The notes: generated from the letters alone by a model not told the origin. A stretch of DNA of 64,000 nucleotides from Dysidea avara (GCF_963678975.1 NC_089274.1:7966143-8030142), one strand, 5' to 3'; counted from the stretch's first letter, positions 24,901 to 39,900 are shown. Program-made: numbers and translations.

Positions 24901-27900
24901 TGGGTGAATAGGTTAACTATTGATCCTCTAACCTTTTGTGGTTTGAAAGAAATCGAGTTAAAAACCAGGAAGATACAATGAAAAAACCAACAGTGTGTAA
25001 CAATTATGCAATCGAGATTAGCTATTAAAAACCGATTACTTGTTACGCCTACCAGAAAAACCATTGGGGTAATGCTTTGAAAATCGCTGTACAGATGGAG
25101 TATTTATCTTAGAAAGGCTCTTCAATGGTGTAGAAGAATCAGACTTAAAGCCACAGAGTTATAACACAAAATCTAATTTGGTGTAGCAAGTGCGAAATTG
25201 AGATACTCTAATAGAGCAGTCATCCTAATAGAGCAGTCACCCTGAAGAGAATTCAAGAGATCAGCTAGAAACAAGTAACCTGTATAGAGATCAGCTACAC
25301 AGAAATCACCCTGTAGAGAGTTCAGTAACAAACAATTTATTCTGTAGATAGATCAGCTAGAAGAAGTTACCTTGTAGGGAGTTCAACTACGGAAAGAGAT
25401 AGTTCAGCTAGAAGAAGTTACCTTGTAGACAGTTCAGCTACAAAGAAACCATCATGTAGAGAATTCAGCTGCAAACAAATCACCTGTAGAGAGTTCAGCT
25501 ACAAACAAATCACCCTATAGAGAGATCAGCTAGAAGAAGTTATCTTGTAGAGAGTTCAGCTACAAACAAATCTCCCTGTAGAGAGATCAGCTAGAAGAAG
25601 TTACCTTGTAGTGAGTTCAGCTACAAACAAATCACCCTGTAGAAAGATCAGCTAGAAGAAGTCACCTTGTAGAAAGTTCAGTTACAAAGAAACCACCATG
25701 TAGAGAGTTCAGCTACAAACTAGTGACCTTGTAGAGACATCAGCTAGAAAAGTTACCTTGTAGAGAGTTCATCTACAAAGAAACCACCATGTAGAGAATT
25801 CAGCTGCAAAGAAATCACCCTGTATAAAATTCTGCCACAAACAAATTGCCCTGTAGAAAGATCAGCTAGAAGAAGTTACCTTGTAGATCGTTCAGCTACA
25901 AAGAAACCATTCTGTAAAGAGCTCAGCTGCAAACAAATCACCTGTACAGAATTCAGCTACAAATAAATCACCCTGTAGAGAGATCAGCTAGAAGAAGTTA
26001 CCTTGTAGATCGTTCAGCTACAAACAATTCACCCTGTAGAGAGAGCAATTAGAAGAAGTCACCTTGTAGAGTGTTCAGTTACAAAGAAACTACCATGGAG
26101 ATTTCTGTAATCAATATATGTATTATATATATATAATTTGTACATTTACTGATAAAATATTTAAAGTACGTCTATTTCATCTTTTCTTCTTCCTGTGGTA
26201 AAGAAAAAAAGATAGGTTAAAAAAGTCCCAATATGGCCGGCTTTGGGGTATACAAATACAAAAAGAAATGAAATCTAATCCAAAACAGCCAAGCTGTAAA
26301 AAAAGTGTGTGGCCCTCAAAAAGGCTATGGTGAAAAAGATGTGAAATCCAAGGTGGCGGCCAAGAAATGGCTGTGATGGTAGGTTAATGGTAAAAATTTT
26401 AATAACAACAATTCAGGTGAATTTTTGTGCCACTTGGTCTTGGCACAAAATTCACCTGAATTGTCATTATTAAAATTTTTACCATTAACCTACCATCACA
26501 GCCATTTCTTGGCCGCCACCTTGGATTTCACATCTTTTTCACCATAGCCTTTTTGAGGGCCGCACACTTTTTTTACAGCTTGGCTGTTTTGGATTAGATT
26601 ATATAACTACCCATCTGTTTACTGTATTTGTACCATGCCATGCACTGTAAAGTTATTATTACTATTACAAACCTTTGGTAATAGAAATCTGTTTAAATAT
26701 CAATGAGTTATAATATAAAAACCAACCATACAAGCATGTTTCAAGATACCTTTATAAAGCAAGTTAACTGACTGTGTATACGTGCCTGATATGCAAGCAG
26801 CAAGGTTTTAATATTATATAATTTGATGGTAAACTGGTTTCTGCTGTTGTGATGACTTTAGCAACTCATAAGTTTACTATAGGTCATATTAGTGGCTAAT
26901 TACATGTTCTGTTCTTTCCTGTAGGTTTATTGACCAGTACTTTACGAATATTTCTTATTCCAATTGTGTCTTACTTCTATGCAAGTCTTATATTGGATTT
27001 TAATATCACCACATTACATTCTCATAATTTTGTTTGGCATGGTCATGAACTGAGCACATTTCTAACACATGTACTGGTTAGTTTTGTAGCCTTTGTTTTT
27101 GCGTGGATTGCTAGTGCCTTACAGTCATGGGCATTTCTTATTCCAATGCTGCTCTCCACACCGATATCATTTGGGTGGTGTGTAGAAATAGATGGGGTGT
27201 TTCCGTTTGTTGGTGAGTACTTGGTTGACTGGAAAATCGAATGGTTTGTTCTGGTAGTAGCTTCCTTGCTTTGGATTTCACAATATTTAGCATTCAGCTA
27301 TCACATATTTCAAAACTCTGACAATGTTTTAACTAATGACGCAGATTTGTTTTGGATGCCACGTTACAACAGTGTCTTTCTGGAACAGCATTTGGTGTTA
27401 AACAGGAAAACTGCAATAACTGGATATTCTTCAAAGTACAACAATGTCATTCAGCAAAGGATTAGTCAACTTTCCAAAAATAATTATGTTTTTATCTGCT
27501 CTACAATGTACCATGAAAATGAAGTTGAGATGAAGCAACTGTTGAAGTCCATCAATCGCATTGCTATGTCTATTGCCGAGCAGAATAAAAGAAATCACAA
27601 ATATGAATCTCACATCTTCTTTGATAATGCATGTAGTGACGAGCACATTAATAAATGGGTTATGCAGCTGCTTGGCTTGCTTGAAAGTACTCTTGGTATT
27701 AAGCCAGATAATAAGCTTAAACTTATAACACCTTATGGAATACAATTAAGATATGAACTCGAAGGAAATGAGATGCCCTTCTACATTCATTTAAAAGACA
27801 ACAGTAAAGTCAAAAGAAAAAAGCGGTGGAGCCAAGTAATGTATATGAATTATATCATTAACTATCGAATGAAAAAAGACAATGCAGATATTATGAAAGA

Positions 27901-30900
27901 GAAAGCTTTTATTCTTACCACTGATGCTGATATTGATTTTACCGATGGCTCTGTGATAGCCCTTCTTGATATTCTTGCCCGTGATGATGGGGTTGGTGCA
28001 GTGTGTGCTAGGACACATCCGCTGGGAAGTGGCCCAGTTGTTTGGTACCAAATATTTGACTATGCCATTGGTCACTGGCTCCAAAAAGCAGCTGAGCATA
28101 TCCTGGGGACCGTGCTTTGTTGTCCAGGATGTTTTAGTGTGTTTAGGATTAGTGCTTTAGAACAAGTATTGGATACCTTTGGCACTAGTGTAGAAAATGG
28201 CTATGACTTCATAACCAAAGACATGGGAGAAGATAGATGGTTGTGTACGCTACTGATTCAGAAGGGATGGCGATTAGAGTACTCAGCTGTATCACAAGAC
28301 AGAACTTATTGTCCAGAATCTTTTGAAGAATTGTATAAGCAGCGTCGAAGATGGATAACCTCAACTTTGGCAAACATATCATTGGTGATTGGCAATTCTA
28401 CAAGTATTACCAAAAACAATGACTCTGTCACCATACTGTATATGTTTTACCAGTTGTTAATAGTGTTTTCAACCTTGATATCTCCTGCTACTGTAATCAT
28501 ACTGATTGTTATTGGGTTAAAGGCTGTTCATGTACATTTAGATGACATAGCTCTGGTTGTGGTGTTGAGCATAGTCAGCGTGTCATTTGGTGCATTGTGT
28601 TTGTATGCTACAGAGAAGACCCAACTAATGGTGGCTAAGTTTTTAACTTTCATATTTTCCATAATAATGGCGGTGGTCATTTCAGGAATTGTTACAAACT
28701 CAATTAATTCTGTTGTCGATGGAAATCCTTATAAACATCAAAACGATACTGTAAGCAATTTTCAATTTCCGGTGGACATCAGTGCTGTCTTCACTAGTAC
28801 AATAATTCTAATATTTGTTATAGCTGGAGTTTTCCACATCAGTGAATTCTATTGTGTGTTTCATATGTTCTGGTACTGGATTTGTTTACCATCTGCTTAT
28901 TTGTTTTTAATAATCTACTCTGTTTGCAATATCAACAATGAAAAGTGGGGTACTAGAGAGGAAGCAAATCCCAAAGACATTAAATCACAAAACTGGATTG
29001 ATTACTTCATTGGTTTATGGCATAAGTTTGTTGGATTGCTTCGGAGATGCATTAAAAGAAGACCTAGTACTGATCCTATTGAGCTCATTCCTCCTTACGA
29101 TTTTACAGACCACATTGTGGATGACTTACATCCTTATGTAGAGCTACGTCCCGAAGTGAAGGAATGGCTGCGTGAAACAAAATGTGACGTAAGTTATGTA
29201 GTTTTGTGGTAATAGAAGTAGTAATGCATAATTACATTTGAAAGCCAGATCATACTGTATAATGAAGTGGCAGTATTGGCAGCTACATAGGTATGGTATA
29301 CCATGTTATGCAGATAAAATTATCCATTGTACTACTGAGAAATTCCTTGTTGTACTCACTTGTTTGATGTTTTGATTATAAATATTCTTCTGTTTAGTTG
29401 GTAGCTATATTAAATGTCATTTCATAGTTGCACTCATAGGTTTGTTTGACTTTCTTATGATTAGTCTATTATTCTTCTATTCCTATAGCTTTACTAGTAC
29501 AAGTATAAGAAAAATAGGAGTTTTAAACCAGAGTAGGGATCAGCTAGAATATAGTGCACCAATAAAAAGTACCGAAACAAGTTTGAGTTAGTATATTATG
29601 ACAGCAAATTACTGCAACACAAAAAGAAGTGAATATCCATACTGTGCTGTGGAGATTCCGTAATTGAAATGCACAGTAGGGATATTCACTTCTTTTTGTA
29701 TTGCAGTAATTTGTTGTCATTACACTAACTCAAACTTGTTTCAGTACTTTCTTTGGTGCACCATATTCTAGTTGATCCCTATTCTAGTTTAAAATTCCTA
29801 ATTTTTCTTATTCTTGTTTCGGTTCTTTTTATAGAACTGGTGATCAACCTACGTAACTAGTTTGTTTCATAAAGATGAATTGATGTAGCTATGGCAAGTC
29901 AGTCGAAGAAGGCACCATCAATTATTTTGTTTAACATAAATTGTCATTTGCACATAGATTGGTGTACTGATAGCCTATAACAATTGATTTAATTGATTGA
30001 TTTATATGCCTCATGGTTTAAGACAAGTGTGTAGGAAATATATAAGAGGCCTAGATGCAGGGGTACCAAGAAATTTTAAAGCAGCTGGAGCCCTGGCAAG
30101 GCAATCACACTCTCACATGCATTAATTATTAGTTAAATTAATTAGTTTAACAGATCTGACAGATCCCACAGTTCTGAGGAGCAAGCATTGAAAATTCTGT
30201 GCTGATGAGCAAGATATTACAATTCTGACAGCTTGATCAAACAATGGCTTAATAGCTCTGGATGGTAACTTGCATGTACAAGATACATTGGTCAGCATTG
30301 CAGGTCATGTGCCCTAAGCAACCAATCTGGGCATACAGGCCAGTACATCAGGGTTCATAGAATAAAATACTTTAGTACAAAGAACTGACGTACACAGCAA
30401 AGCAGTGCGTTAAGAAACGATAGCAATAAAACCGTGCAAACTATAATCAGCATGTCCCTGTTCTGCTTTGGTAAGATACTAATTCTCTGTGAGTGCTATC
30501 CCACTAGGGACGGTGAGAAGGGCAGTAGTTCTTATCCACCCATTGTCTGGAACAGTCAGTTGAACTCAAACACATAAGACTAATCAGAACGTGCTTGTTC
30601 TACTTTGCTAAGAATGAGTTCTTATCCATTCATCATCTGGTACAGTCAATTGAACTCAAACACACAAGAAACAAACAATTAGCCAGTGTTCATAGAATGA
30701 AATACCTGTAAAGAAATCCAAGCGATTAAACCATGCCAACTAATCAACACCTACCTGTTCTACTTTGCTAAAAATGAGTTCTTATCTTACACCAATTGTC
30801 TGGAACAATCAGTTACATTCAAACACATGAGAAACTAATGTACAAGCCAGCACAGAGAGTCGAGAAATTATTAGCAGGAAGCCACTAAGGCACTATTGCG

Positions 30901-33900
30901 AATATTTTGTAAATAAATGAACACCTTGCATTGTCAGCAAAAAGAACCGGGTACAAAGGAAACCATGATGTGTGTATTTGTATATACTGGGGTTGGTGAT
31001 AAGGCATATTTCGGGATGAAGCCACATTGAACAGTGAAGAAATCAAGTCCGTAGCTATATCCATTGTGAAGTCAAAATAAAATTCTGTTGAATAGAAAAT
31101 TTTTAAAATTCCATAGAAACTTTTTGGAGGGATTTGGGGTTGGTTTGAAGACATTTTTGGGCTTGGTCTGAAGACATTTTTGGGCTTGGCTACCTAACCA
31201 ATACTGCCAAGTTGTCATGAAGGGAAATTGAGGCTGGTTTTAGGGTGATATTTTTGGCTGGAAAAGCCCAGTTCTGCATGATCCCTACTATACAGTACTA
31301 CCGTACTGTACGATATTAATTTTAAAATGAAGTAGGGATCCAAGCAGCAAAAAGTAGTGAAATGTTTGAAGACATTGAAGGTGTAGAAGTTGTAGTTGAT
31401 GACATTTTGGTATGGGGAACAAACGAGGCCAAACATGATTCTAGACTAATTAAAGTCCTTGACAGAGCTCGCCTACGAAACCTGAAATTGAACAAAACTA
31501 AGTGCCAATTTAAGAAACAAGAAATCGCTTACCTGGGACATGTCCTGACTAAAGACGGATTGAAACCAGATCCCAAGAAAACACAAGCAATTAGTGAAAT
31601 GATACCTCCAATGAGCAGAGAAGCTCTAAAACGTTTCCTCGGCATGCTCACATATCTTGCCAAATTCATTCCCAACCTCTCCCAGACTGCAGCACCTCTC
31701 AGAGCATTGCTAGAAAAGGATGCAGAATGGCAGTGGCACCAAGAACATTTGCAAAGTTTTTCAACATTAAAACATTTAGCCAGCAGTGCTCCTGTCCTTG
31801 CTTACTTCAATCCCAGCCAGCCAGTCAAACTATCAGTCGATGCCAGCTCCAAGGGTCCGGGTGCCGTCCTTCTCCAAAACAACCATCCTATAGCATATGC
31901 TTCAAGAGCCCTTACAGACACTCAACAACGATACGCTCAGATTGAGAAAGAATTGTTCACTGTAGTATTCGGATGCACAAAATTCCACGACTACATTTAT
32001 GGCATGCCTAATGTTGAGATAGAAAGTGACCACAAACCTCTTGAAGCAATTCTAAAGAAACCTCTCCACCAAGCACCACTAAGACTGCAGAAAATGATAA
32101 TGACCTCACAAAAATACTCACTCAATGTCACCTACTGGCCAGGCAAAGAACTTGTTTTAGCTGATATACTATCAAGAGCATACATACCAGAGTGTGAAGA
32201 ATCAATAGAAGAGGAATTTGACATCAACATTTTACAAACTCTGCCAATTTCCAATACAAAGTTACACCAACTGAAAGAAGAAACCAAAAAAGACCCACAT
32301 CTACAAAAACTAGCATCAGTGATTGCCACAGGTTGGCCAGAGACAAAGCAACAGGTACCAGAAAAATGCTTACCTTACTGGTCAGGAACTATCGTGACGA
32401 ATTATCAGTCTGCAATGACATCATATTCAAAGGTGAAAAAGTTATAATTCCCAACAGCATGCAGCAAGAAATGTTATGCAATATTCACAGCTCACACTTA
32501 GGGGTGGAAAAATGCAAAAGAAGAGCCAGAGATGTAATGTTTTGGCCTGGGATGGCTGCCCAAATTCAAGACACCGTTGCAAACTGCCATATCTGCAGTA
32601 CTCACCAACGAAGCAATACAAAGGAACCAATGATAGCACATGAAATCCCAACCAGGCCATGGTCTCAAGTTGGTGCAGACCTGTTTGAAATCAACAACCA
32701 GAAGTATCTAGTTATGGTTGATTATTACTCAGGCTTTATTGAAATCAACTTGCTCCAAAACGGCACCACTAGCAAGCAAATTGTTACACATTGCTAATCG
32801 CAGTTCTCCAGACATGGAGTCCCACACAAACTGATAACAGACAATGGTCCACAATTTTCTAGTACAATGTTCAAACAGCTCTCACGAGAATATGGATTCG
32901 AGCACCAAACAGCAAGTCCACATTACCCACAGTCCAATGGCATGGCAGATAAAGCAGTCCAAACAGCAAAAAACCTGATTAAGAAAGCCATTCTAGACAA
33001 TCGGGACCCATATTTAGCTCTACTTGAATATCAAAATACCCCCATCTCAGACACATTAGGATCACCCGCACAAAGGCTCATGGGCTGAAGGACAAAGACC
33101 CTGCTTCCAACCACAACCAAACTATTGTAACCAAAACTCATCAACCCACAGGCTGTACATAAGGAACTCAGACAAAGGAAAACACAGCAAAAATATTACT
33201 ATGACCGCCACACGGCAACTCTAAGACCATTAGCGGTGGGAGACAGAGCGATGATGAGAGCAAAAGGGAAATGGAACCAGCAACAGTTATTGCCATCAGT
33301 CAAGATGGGCCTAGCTCATACATAGTTAATACTCCAGGAGGACAAAGTTACCGACGAAACCGACGGCACCTAAAACCAGCACCTAGTAGCCTGAATGCAA
33401 AACGGCACTACCAAGCTGATCACAGCTGTGATGACTGGCTAGAGGATGCCAGTATTAGTGATGAAGCTGACGCCACTGAGACTGAAATACCAGCAGGACA
33501 AAACAGTGTACCTTCACCCCCTTTATAACTCCGCAGATCACAGAGAACAATTCGGAAGCCAGCAAGGTACACTGACACAAACTATTGAACTCTGACATGC
33601 ACACACATTTTAAATGCACGTATTTATTGTAACTGTACGATTGCATACTCAACAAGGGAGATGTAACATATATTAGGATACATGCATGCGCATATGTAAC
33701 ACGTGACATATATTATTGTATTCGAAGTCTTTCGTGTAGCAACTATCACAGCAATGAATCTCTTCAAGTAGCCATTGGAGATGCACATCAACACGAGTCC
33801 CATTCTTAATCTGTTATTAATGTGTGAAACATTTGGAAAATTTGTACTGTTAAAGTTGATGGTACAGAGTCAGGCTAGTAAGTACAGTACTAGCTAGCAC

Positions 33901-36900
33901 GTGTCACCACAAGCATGGCAAACTAGCAGCTCTATACATAAATTCCTTTCTGGAAACACTGTGATACTTCAAATCTAACCTTGTAGAGGTTTGAATCTTG
34001 GTAAAATCTTTCACAATACAACTAACCTTGAATCTAGCTCTCCTGAATTTAAGAGGAAAAATAAAGCAATTTGGAGTTAATGGGCTCCCTTCATTACCCT
34101 TGATATTAAATAATAAATAATAGCTGCTCGCCCGCATGGTAATTTTTTTGTCTGGCTAGGATGGGAAACAAGGAATTTACAACTGTTGGCCTAAGTTAGG
34201 CTAGTTTTTCCAAACTCCTTGCAGTTGTGGTAGCTAGTAAGCAAATTTAAGTTCACCCATGCAAATATAATGAGTAAACCGTTTTTAATTGTACTTGCTG
34301 TAGTTCATTACAATATACCATGATATTTGAAATAATCGTGATAATAAGTTCCACAATAACTGTGGGAGGAAATTGTCAATATCGCCTAACCCTAGTGAAA
34401 TCAAAGATGGCGGTAGCATCATCGCAGCCATTTCTTGGCCGCCATCTTTGATTTCACAACTTTTACACCCAGGCTATTGAAGGCCGCACCCTTTTCTTCA
34501 TAGCTTGGCTGGATACCATTATCCATAATATAATTGATTTTTGTGTGTGCTTTGTTTGTCAGAAATTTTATGCAGACAACTTTGAAAAAGAAGGATACAC
34601 TGAAATGGACTTTGTTGCAATGATGACCACGGAGGTAAGTTCATGTATCAATTGCAGGTAGTGGTGATGTTTTGCATAACATTTGTGGCGATTGTCAGCC
34701 AGCAATGCATATCACATGAAAAGTAGTCCATATTGCTATAACAATAAAAGCGTGTGAACTACCAATGGTCACTAAGGTATTACAACCAAAGGTACCCACC
34801 ATCAAGCATAATGCTAGCATGATAATAGGCCATATTGTGAACAGTCAGCAGCTCTAATAGAACAGGTAAACAATTATGTGACCTGACTGTTTTGTTAGAG
34901 CTGAAATTCTGTCTGTCTGTCCATCCATCATGCTGCTGCCATTCTCTGTGCATATTAACATGATTAATGCATAAAGTGAAGTGTGTGCTCATGTTGGGTT
35001 TTGTATTGCAACAGTGTGTATGTGTGTGCTTCCATTCATTCTCTACAGCATGTTGAAAACCTAGCTATATTCTAGGTGGTACCTGCATGCAAGAGGTTGT
35101 GGGTTCACATCCAGCTGGCAGTATAGATTTTTTCTTTCTGGCTATTTTTTTGCATACACTTTTTTAAGTTGAACTTTTTACTCACCATTCAAAGTATGTA
35201 CTTATATGGGACACAAACAAACTTAAATGCTCATCATTTGGAACCTCAAACATCGTTGCTTTAAATTGACATACTTTTGTTTGTTCTTCCTGGTGTGTTA
35301 AAGGCACCGATGTAAGGAAAAGTTAAGCTACAGTGTATTCCTGTCTATCCCACAGACAAATAGCCATGATGATTGCATTCCAAGTTACCTGCCTGCCAAT
35401 ATTACAACTATTTTGCTCACTGGACCAGTCATGACTCACCATATTATTTTATTCCTTGGCTGTTTTGGTTTAGGTAGGCTTTAACAGCCCTTGCACTATC
35501 AAAGTTTGTTTAACATGCATAAAATTTAGTTTACTGGAAAATGCATTTTCAGTGCTTGTAATATGTTTAAGGGTTGAGCTCTAAATGGAAGCTGTAAGGT
35601 AATATAGCATCCCATAACATTGAGAAAAGTTGAAAAAATCATATTAACAGTTTGACTGACAGTTTGCTATATATATATATATATATATAACTAAACAGGC
35701 ATGTGGGTTTCCTACACTTTTGCCTTACAAAACTGAATCTTGAATGTCCAAATTGTTACTGTTGCAATTGCTGTTCTGCATCATAAATGTTTACTCCTTT
35801 TTCAGGACTTTGAGGCTATCGGGATTGAAAAAAGAGGTTTTCAGCTAAAGTTGGAAAAGGAAGTGAATAAATTACCCACCCCAGATATTGAAACTAATGT
35901 TCCTGTAAGTACAGACTCTGAGGGTGCAGTTAAAGCATATCATATAGTAATAAAATGTATTTACTACTATAGGAAGATGTTGCACAGTGGCTAAGAAATC
36001 TAAAGCTTCCACAATATGAAGAGCTGTTTGAATCAGAAGGATACTCTACTGATGAAGATGTTGAAAATTTGAAAGGCCTTACCGAAAAACATTTAAGAAA
36101 AATGGGAATTACAAGAAGAGGTACATGAAGGTGTAAATTCATGTGTAAGGCAATACATACCTTCATCCATAAAGAATTTTGAATAATCAGAAAATTGTTG
36201 CCAAATGCCTTACAGGCGCAATTCAGCTGGTACGTATAATACCTCCTTGCAGTTACTTTAGGTTGCAGTTCTAATCTTTTACATTTTCACTTTATATACC
36301 TTTTTGGTAGAAAATAGTCTCAGGGAGTTATAGACAGAAGTGATAAATTTTCTGTATAAAAATGACCAAAAAGGTCAGATTTGCAATGGCACTATATCTA
36401 GAATTACATGATGTTATGAGGAGAACTATTAATGTGGAAAGTTTGTGGTTTTATGAAAAAGTGCATGGTTTTGCTAATTTTGGGGGCTATGTCGGTAATA
36501 CTTTTACTATTCTATAGAGCGGTTGCATGTGATATCACTGGTGCGGCAAAACATGTGGCATTAGTACAGCCAGGTGCTGAGAAAATTGAGTACTTCATTT
36601 TCCTTCTATGGTAGAGTGACTAACAGTGAAACTACATCGGTATTGATAATCATCTGTTATCAGGTACTAACATACTAGAATAGTGAGAGCATAGCTGGTC
36701 TGCTTTGTGGCTACATGGCAAAATAACGTGTATTTGCCCACACATGTTCAAAACAGGTCAACCTGAAAGTTGGTATGGCGAGGCTAAGCTTTCCTTCTTC
36801 ATAACTGTGTCAGAAAAAAATTTAGCACAATGGTAAACGTGAATAGGCATCTGGCTTCTTAAGCACGCTAGCAAAAAGTAGAATTCTATTGTAGTTTCAG

Positions 36901-39900
36901 AAACCAGACTAGCTGCGCTCTTATCCTTCTAGTATTAATACCTTATAATAGGTGAATGTAACACTGTAGTGGCTAAGGTATCCATATTTGCATTGTGGCA
37001 GTAGAATCGAATACGCAATTTTTATGCATTGTGGCAATGGATTCTTGTCACACATTTTTCTAAGCGCTTCTAGTGTGATTATTTATGCAACCGCTCTATT
37101 ACCCTCAAATTTATGCTTGCATAATTGGGGTATACTAGTGGATTGCTAGCTGTGATATTAAAAATATGTTTTTAACCAATAAAACAAAACAGTAAATCAA
37201 AAAGGTCATCACTTGAGACACATAATTTTACTGAAAAAGTCAGTTCTACTTAAATCACTTAGAGAATGACAGGCATAACAGCTGGGAGACCAGCCCCATC
37301 ATCAACTCCTGTACCAGATCTTCAACTCACCTGTGATCCTCTCAAACACAGGCCTAAGTGCATAGCTTGGATGGCAGCAAATGACAGTTGTGCCCTGATC
37401 CAGCTCAACACCTCACATATAGCTCTTTCCCCCAAATAACTTTTACAGCTTAGCACAAAAGTATTACAGCCTCATGCCATAATGCACCATCTACTGATAC
37501 AACAAATTTTAAAAGAGGCATAACACTCCTCAGCAGAAGCCCTATATTGTACACTTCTTTTCCTCTTCTATCATAGCGAGCACATCGATCAGCAGCACAA
37601 AGATGGACTTAAGAAGGGCATATTGTTAATTGATATTGTTTAAACGTCACCCACCCATTTTTATTTAAAGTACAAAACAAAGTTCCTTAGAGTTTGTAAT
37701 ATAAAATAGTGAGGAAGAGTGTCTAACTGGAGCACATTCAGCAAAATCACCATGTTAAATTAGACAGTTGACACCTTTGTCTATTCAGTAGTGTACAAAG
37801 GCTTCACCTATCACCCATAAAGATTTAACTTGATTTAAAGATGAAACTTTACTCAGTGATTTTGTACAGGCTGCAATGCAAACACACTCTCTCTCAATCT
37901 TTTATAGTATGAACTCTTGAGAGATAGTATAATGGTGGAGAGGTAATAGAAATTGAGTACTTGTGTAACTTTTTGTGTGTATCCATATCCACTCTACAGG
38001 ACTGATGTATTGATTGTGCCTGTCTTGTTGTATAGCTCACCTCAAACAGTTAAAGTTGGGTCTGCGGTATTTGCAATATCCATCAAATTGTAAGTGATTT
38101 TTGTTGTTACACAATGAATCCTTACATGATAGTTGGTTGCCTCAAGTCCAGCCATGCTTGTTTTTAAGTATACTAATAATAGGCCAAAGGGGTGTATGTA
38201 GTAAAGTATAATATTGTGAATGGCAGATAAGTAAAAAATATAGGGCCATGGTCATGGAATTTAACGAACCAGGTTTAGTGAACTATTGGGGAAGGGAGTG
38301 TTACATATAGGAGAGGTGATGAACCAAAACACGTAACACTTTAACGGTCGCCTACACTTGAAGATATACTAGTGGACATCCCTACTTCAGTCTATAAACC
38401 CTAACCCATGACTGAAGTAGGAATTAAATGTCCACCAGTATATCTTCAGGGGTAGGTGACCTCCTTTGTTTCACTACTTTTTATGTCTTTAATCTTTAAT
38501 CAAGCTTAATTTTTCCTTTTACTTGTTTATTACTTAAGAAATGATATGACTGGTGAATCCGCATATACCACAAAGAATGGTGCCAGGTTTATTGTTTTCA
38601 TCTGAATGTGCACCCCAACCATCAGTTATGTAGTGAAGTGGCCATTATACTTCGTTTTCAGCTATGTTACTCGGATGATTCCCAGTACAAATGTAGGGAA
38701 GCCATCATGCATGAATTGACGGCTTGCACTATCAGCAAAGATAAATGGGACACAAAGGAGAACACAGGTACGCAAGTCCATGAAGTATACATTGTATGTA
38801 CTGTGGTATGCCAAAAGGAACCTGTCAGGCTGAAGTGATGTCAAACAGTGAAAAAATCAAGCCTGTATATTTAGCCATTATTGAGTTATGCTTGTCTGAA
38901 GGCATCATCATGCAGTCAGTAGAAATTCCACTTAATTTTTAAATTTTGTAGCAACCTATTGGAAGTGTTTCAGGTCATATTGAAGGCACTTTTTTGGCTT
39001 GGTTATACTTAACCAATAGAGCTGGGTGGTATGAAATTTGTCAAAGCCAGTACGGTATTATAGAAAATATCATGGTACAAATACATGCTACGGTATGGGT
39101 TGAAATTATTGTCAAATGAACTTTCTTTTGGAAAGTGTGATAGAGAGTTGATGAAACATGCTAAAATGACTTTGATGAAAATGACTTTAATGCAATTAGA
39201 AAATTATCTTTCATGTAAAGTATCTTCATATTGGTAAAGGCAGGAAATAACAGGATGATGTTATGAATCAGCTCTATAGACAGTATGGTGGTATTTTCTA
39301 AATTCTTCCGGTATGATAACGATATCATTAAAATACCTTCTCTAATGATACATACTGGTATATCGCCCAGCTCTACTAACCAATACTGTCAAAGCACCAT
39401 GAAGGTATTGTGAGGTTGGTTTTATGGTGATATTTTGGCCAGAAAATCCCAAACCTTTATGTACAATACTGTCATATTGTATCTACTTATGTAGTACTGT
39501 GTGAAACTCTCCAAAAATTCTTGTAGTGGCTTGTATTGACATTATCTTTAAAGTATGGAAACTGATATTTTAGATAATTTTATTACTTGACTACTACAGT
39601 TCAGAAACTGAATTGGCTATTTATCAAAAGAATCCAATAGCTCATTTGAGCAAGAATTTCAAAAAAGCTGATACCTCTAAAAACCAGGTGCTAAACTCAT
39701 GATAAGTGTTCATTTAATCAATGAAATGCACCATAGCAGCACAATTTATTTTGCATAGCAATTTCATTTGTTAAAGTTTTCTAATGTTAGATATTTTGTA
39801 TATAATCTATTTTGTAATTTTTTGATTAGCTTAAGTAGCTAATTATGGTCCATCACCTTATAACTCACGATTGGAACATAGTTTTCACCACCATCTTCAG

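Larger units (their letters stand above)
31344..33790 (+). mobile_element. Ty3/gypsy retrotransposon, 5'-truncated
   Basis: Pol domains in order: second half of RT, RNase H, integrase with zinc finger, and a C-terminal tail, then a purine-rich stretch (AACAAGGGAGA, 33650) and a TGTAACATAT start of a probable 3' LTR at 33662. No gag, protease, first half of RT or 5' LTR, so it cannot move by itself. The 3' LTR end is not clear; I place it near 33790. It sits in intron 3 of gene 2 in sense orientation. Confidence 0.85.

Noticed and set aside
25230..26097. Regular direct repeats that could be taken for a CRISPR array
   Set aside because: Units are contiguous 61-bp dimers with no unique spacers, in an animal intron; it is a minisatellite.
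26930..29212. Reading the catalytic exon as a single-exon 760-aa gene
   Set aside because: Position 26930 is TTG within an exon. The acceptor at 26923-26924, the donor at 29189 and in-phase joins to flanking exons show it is one exon of eight.
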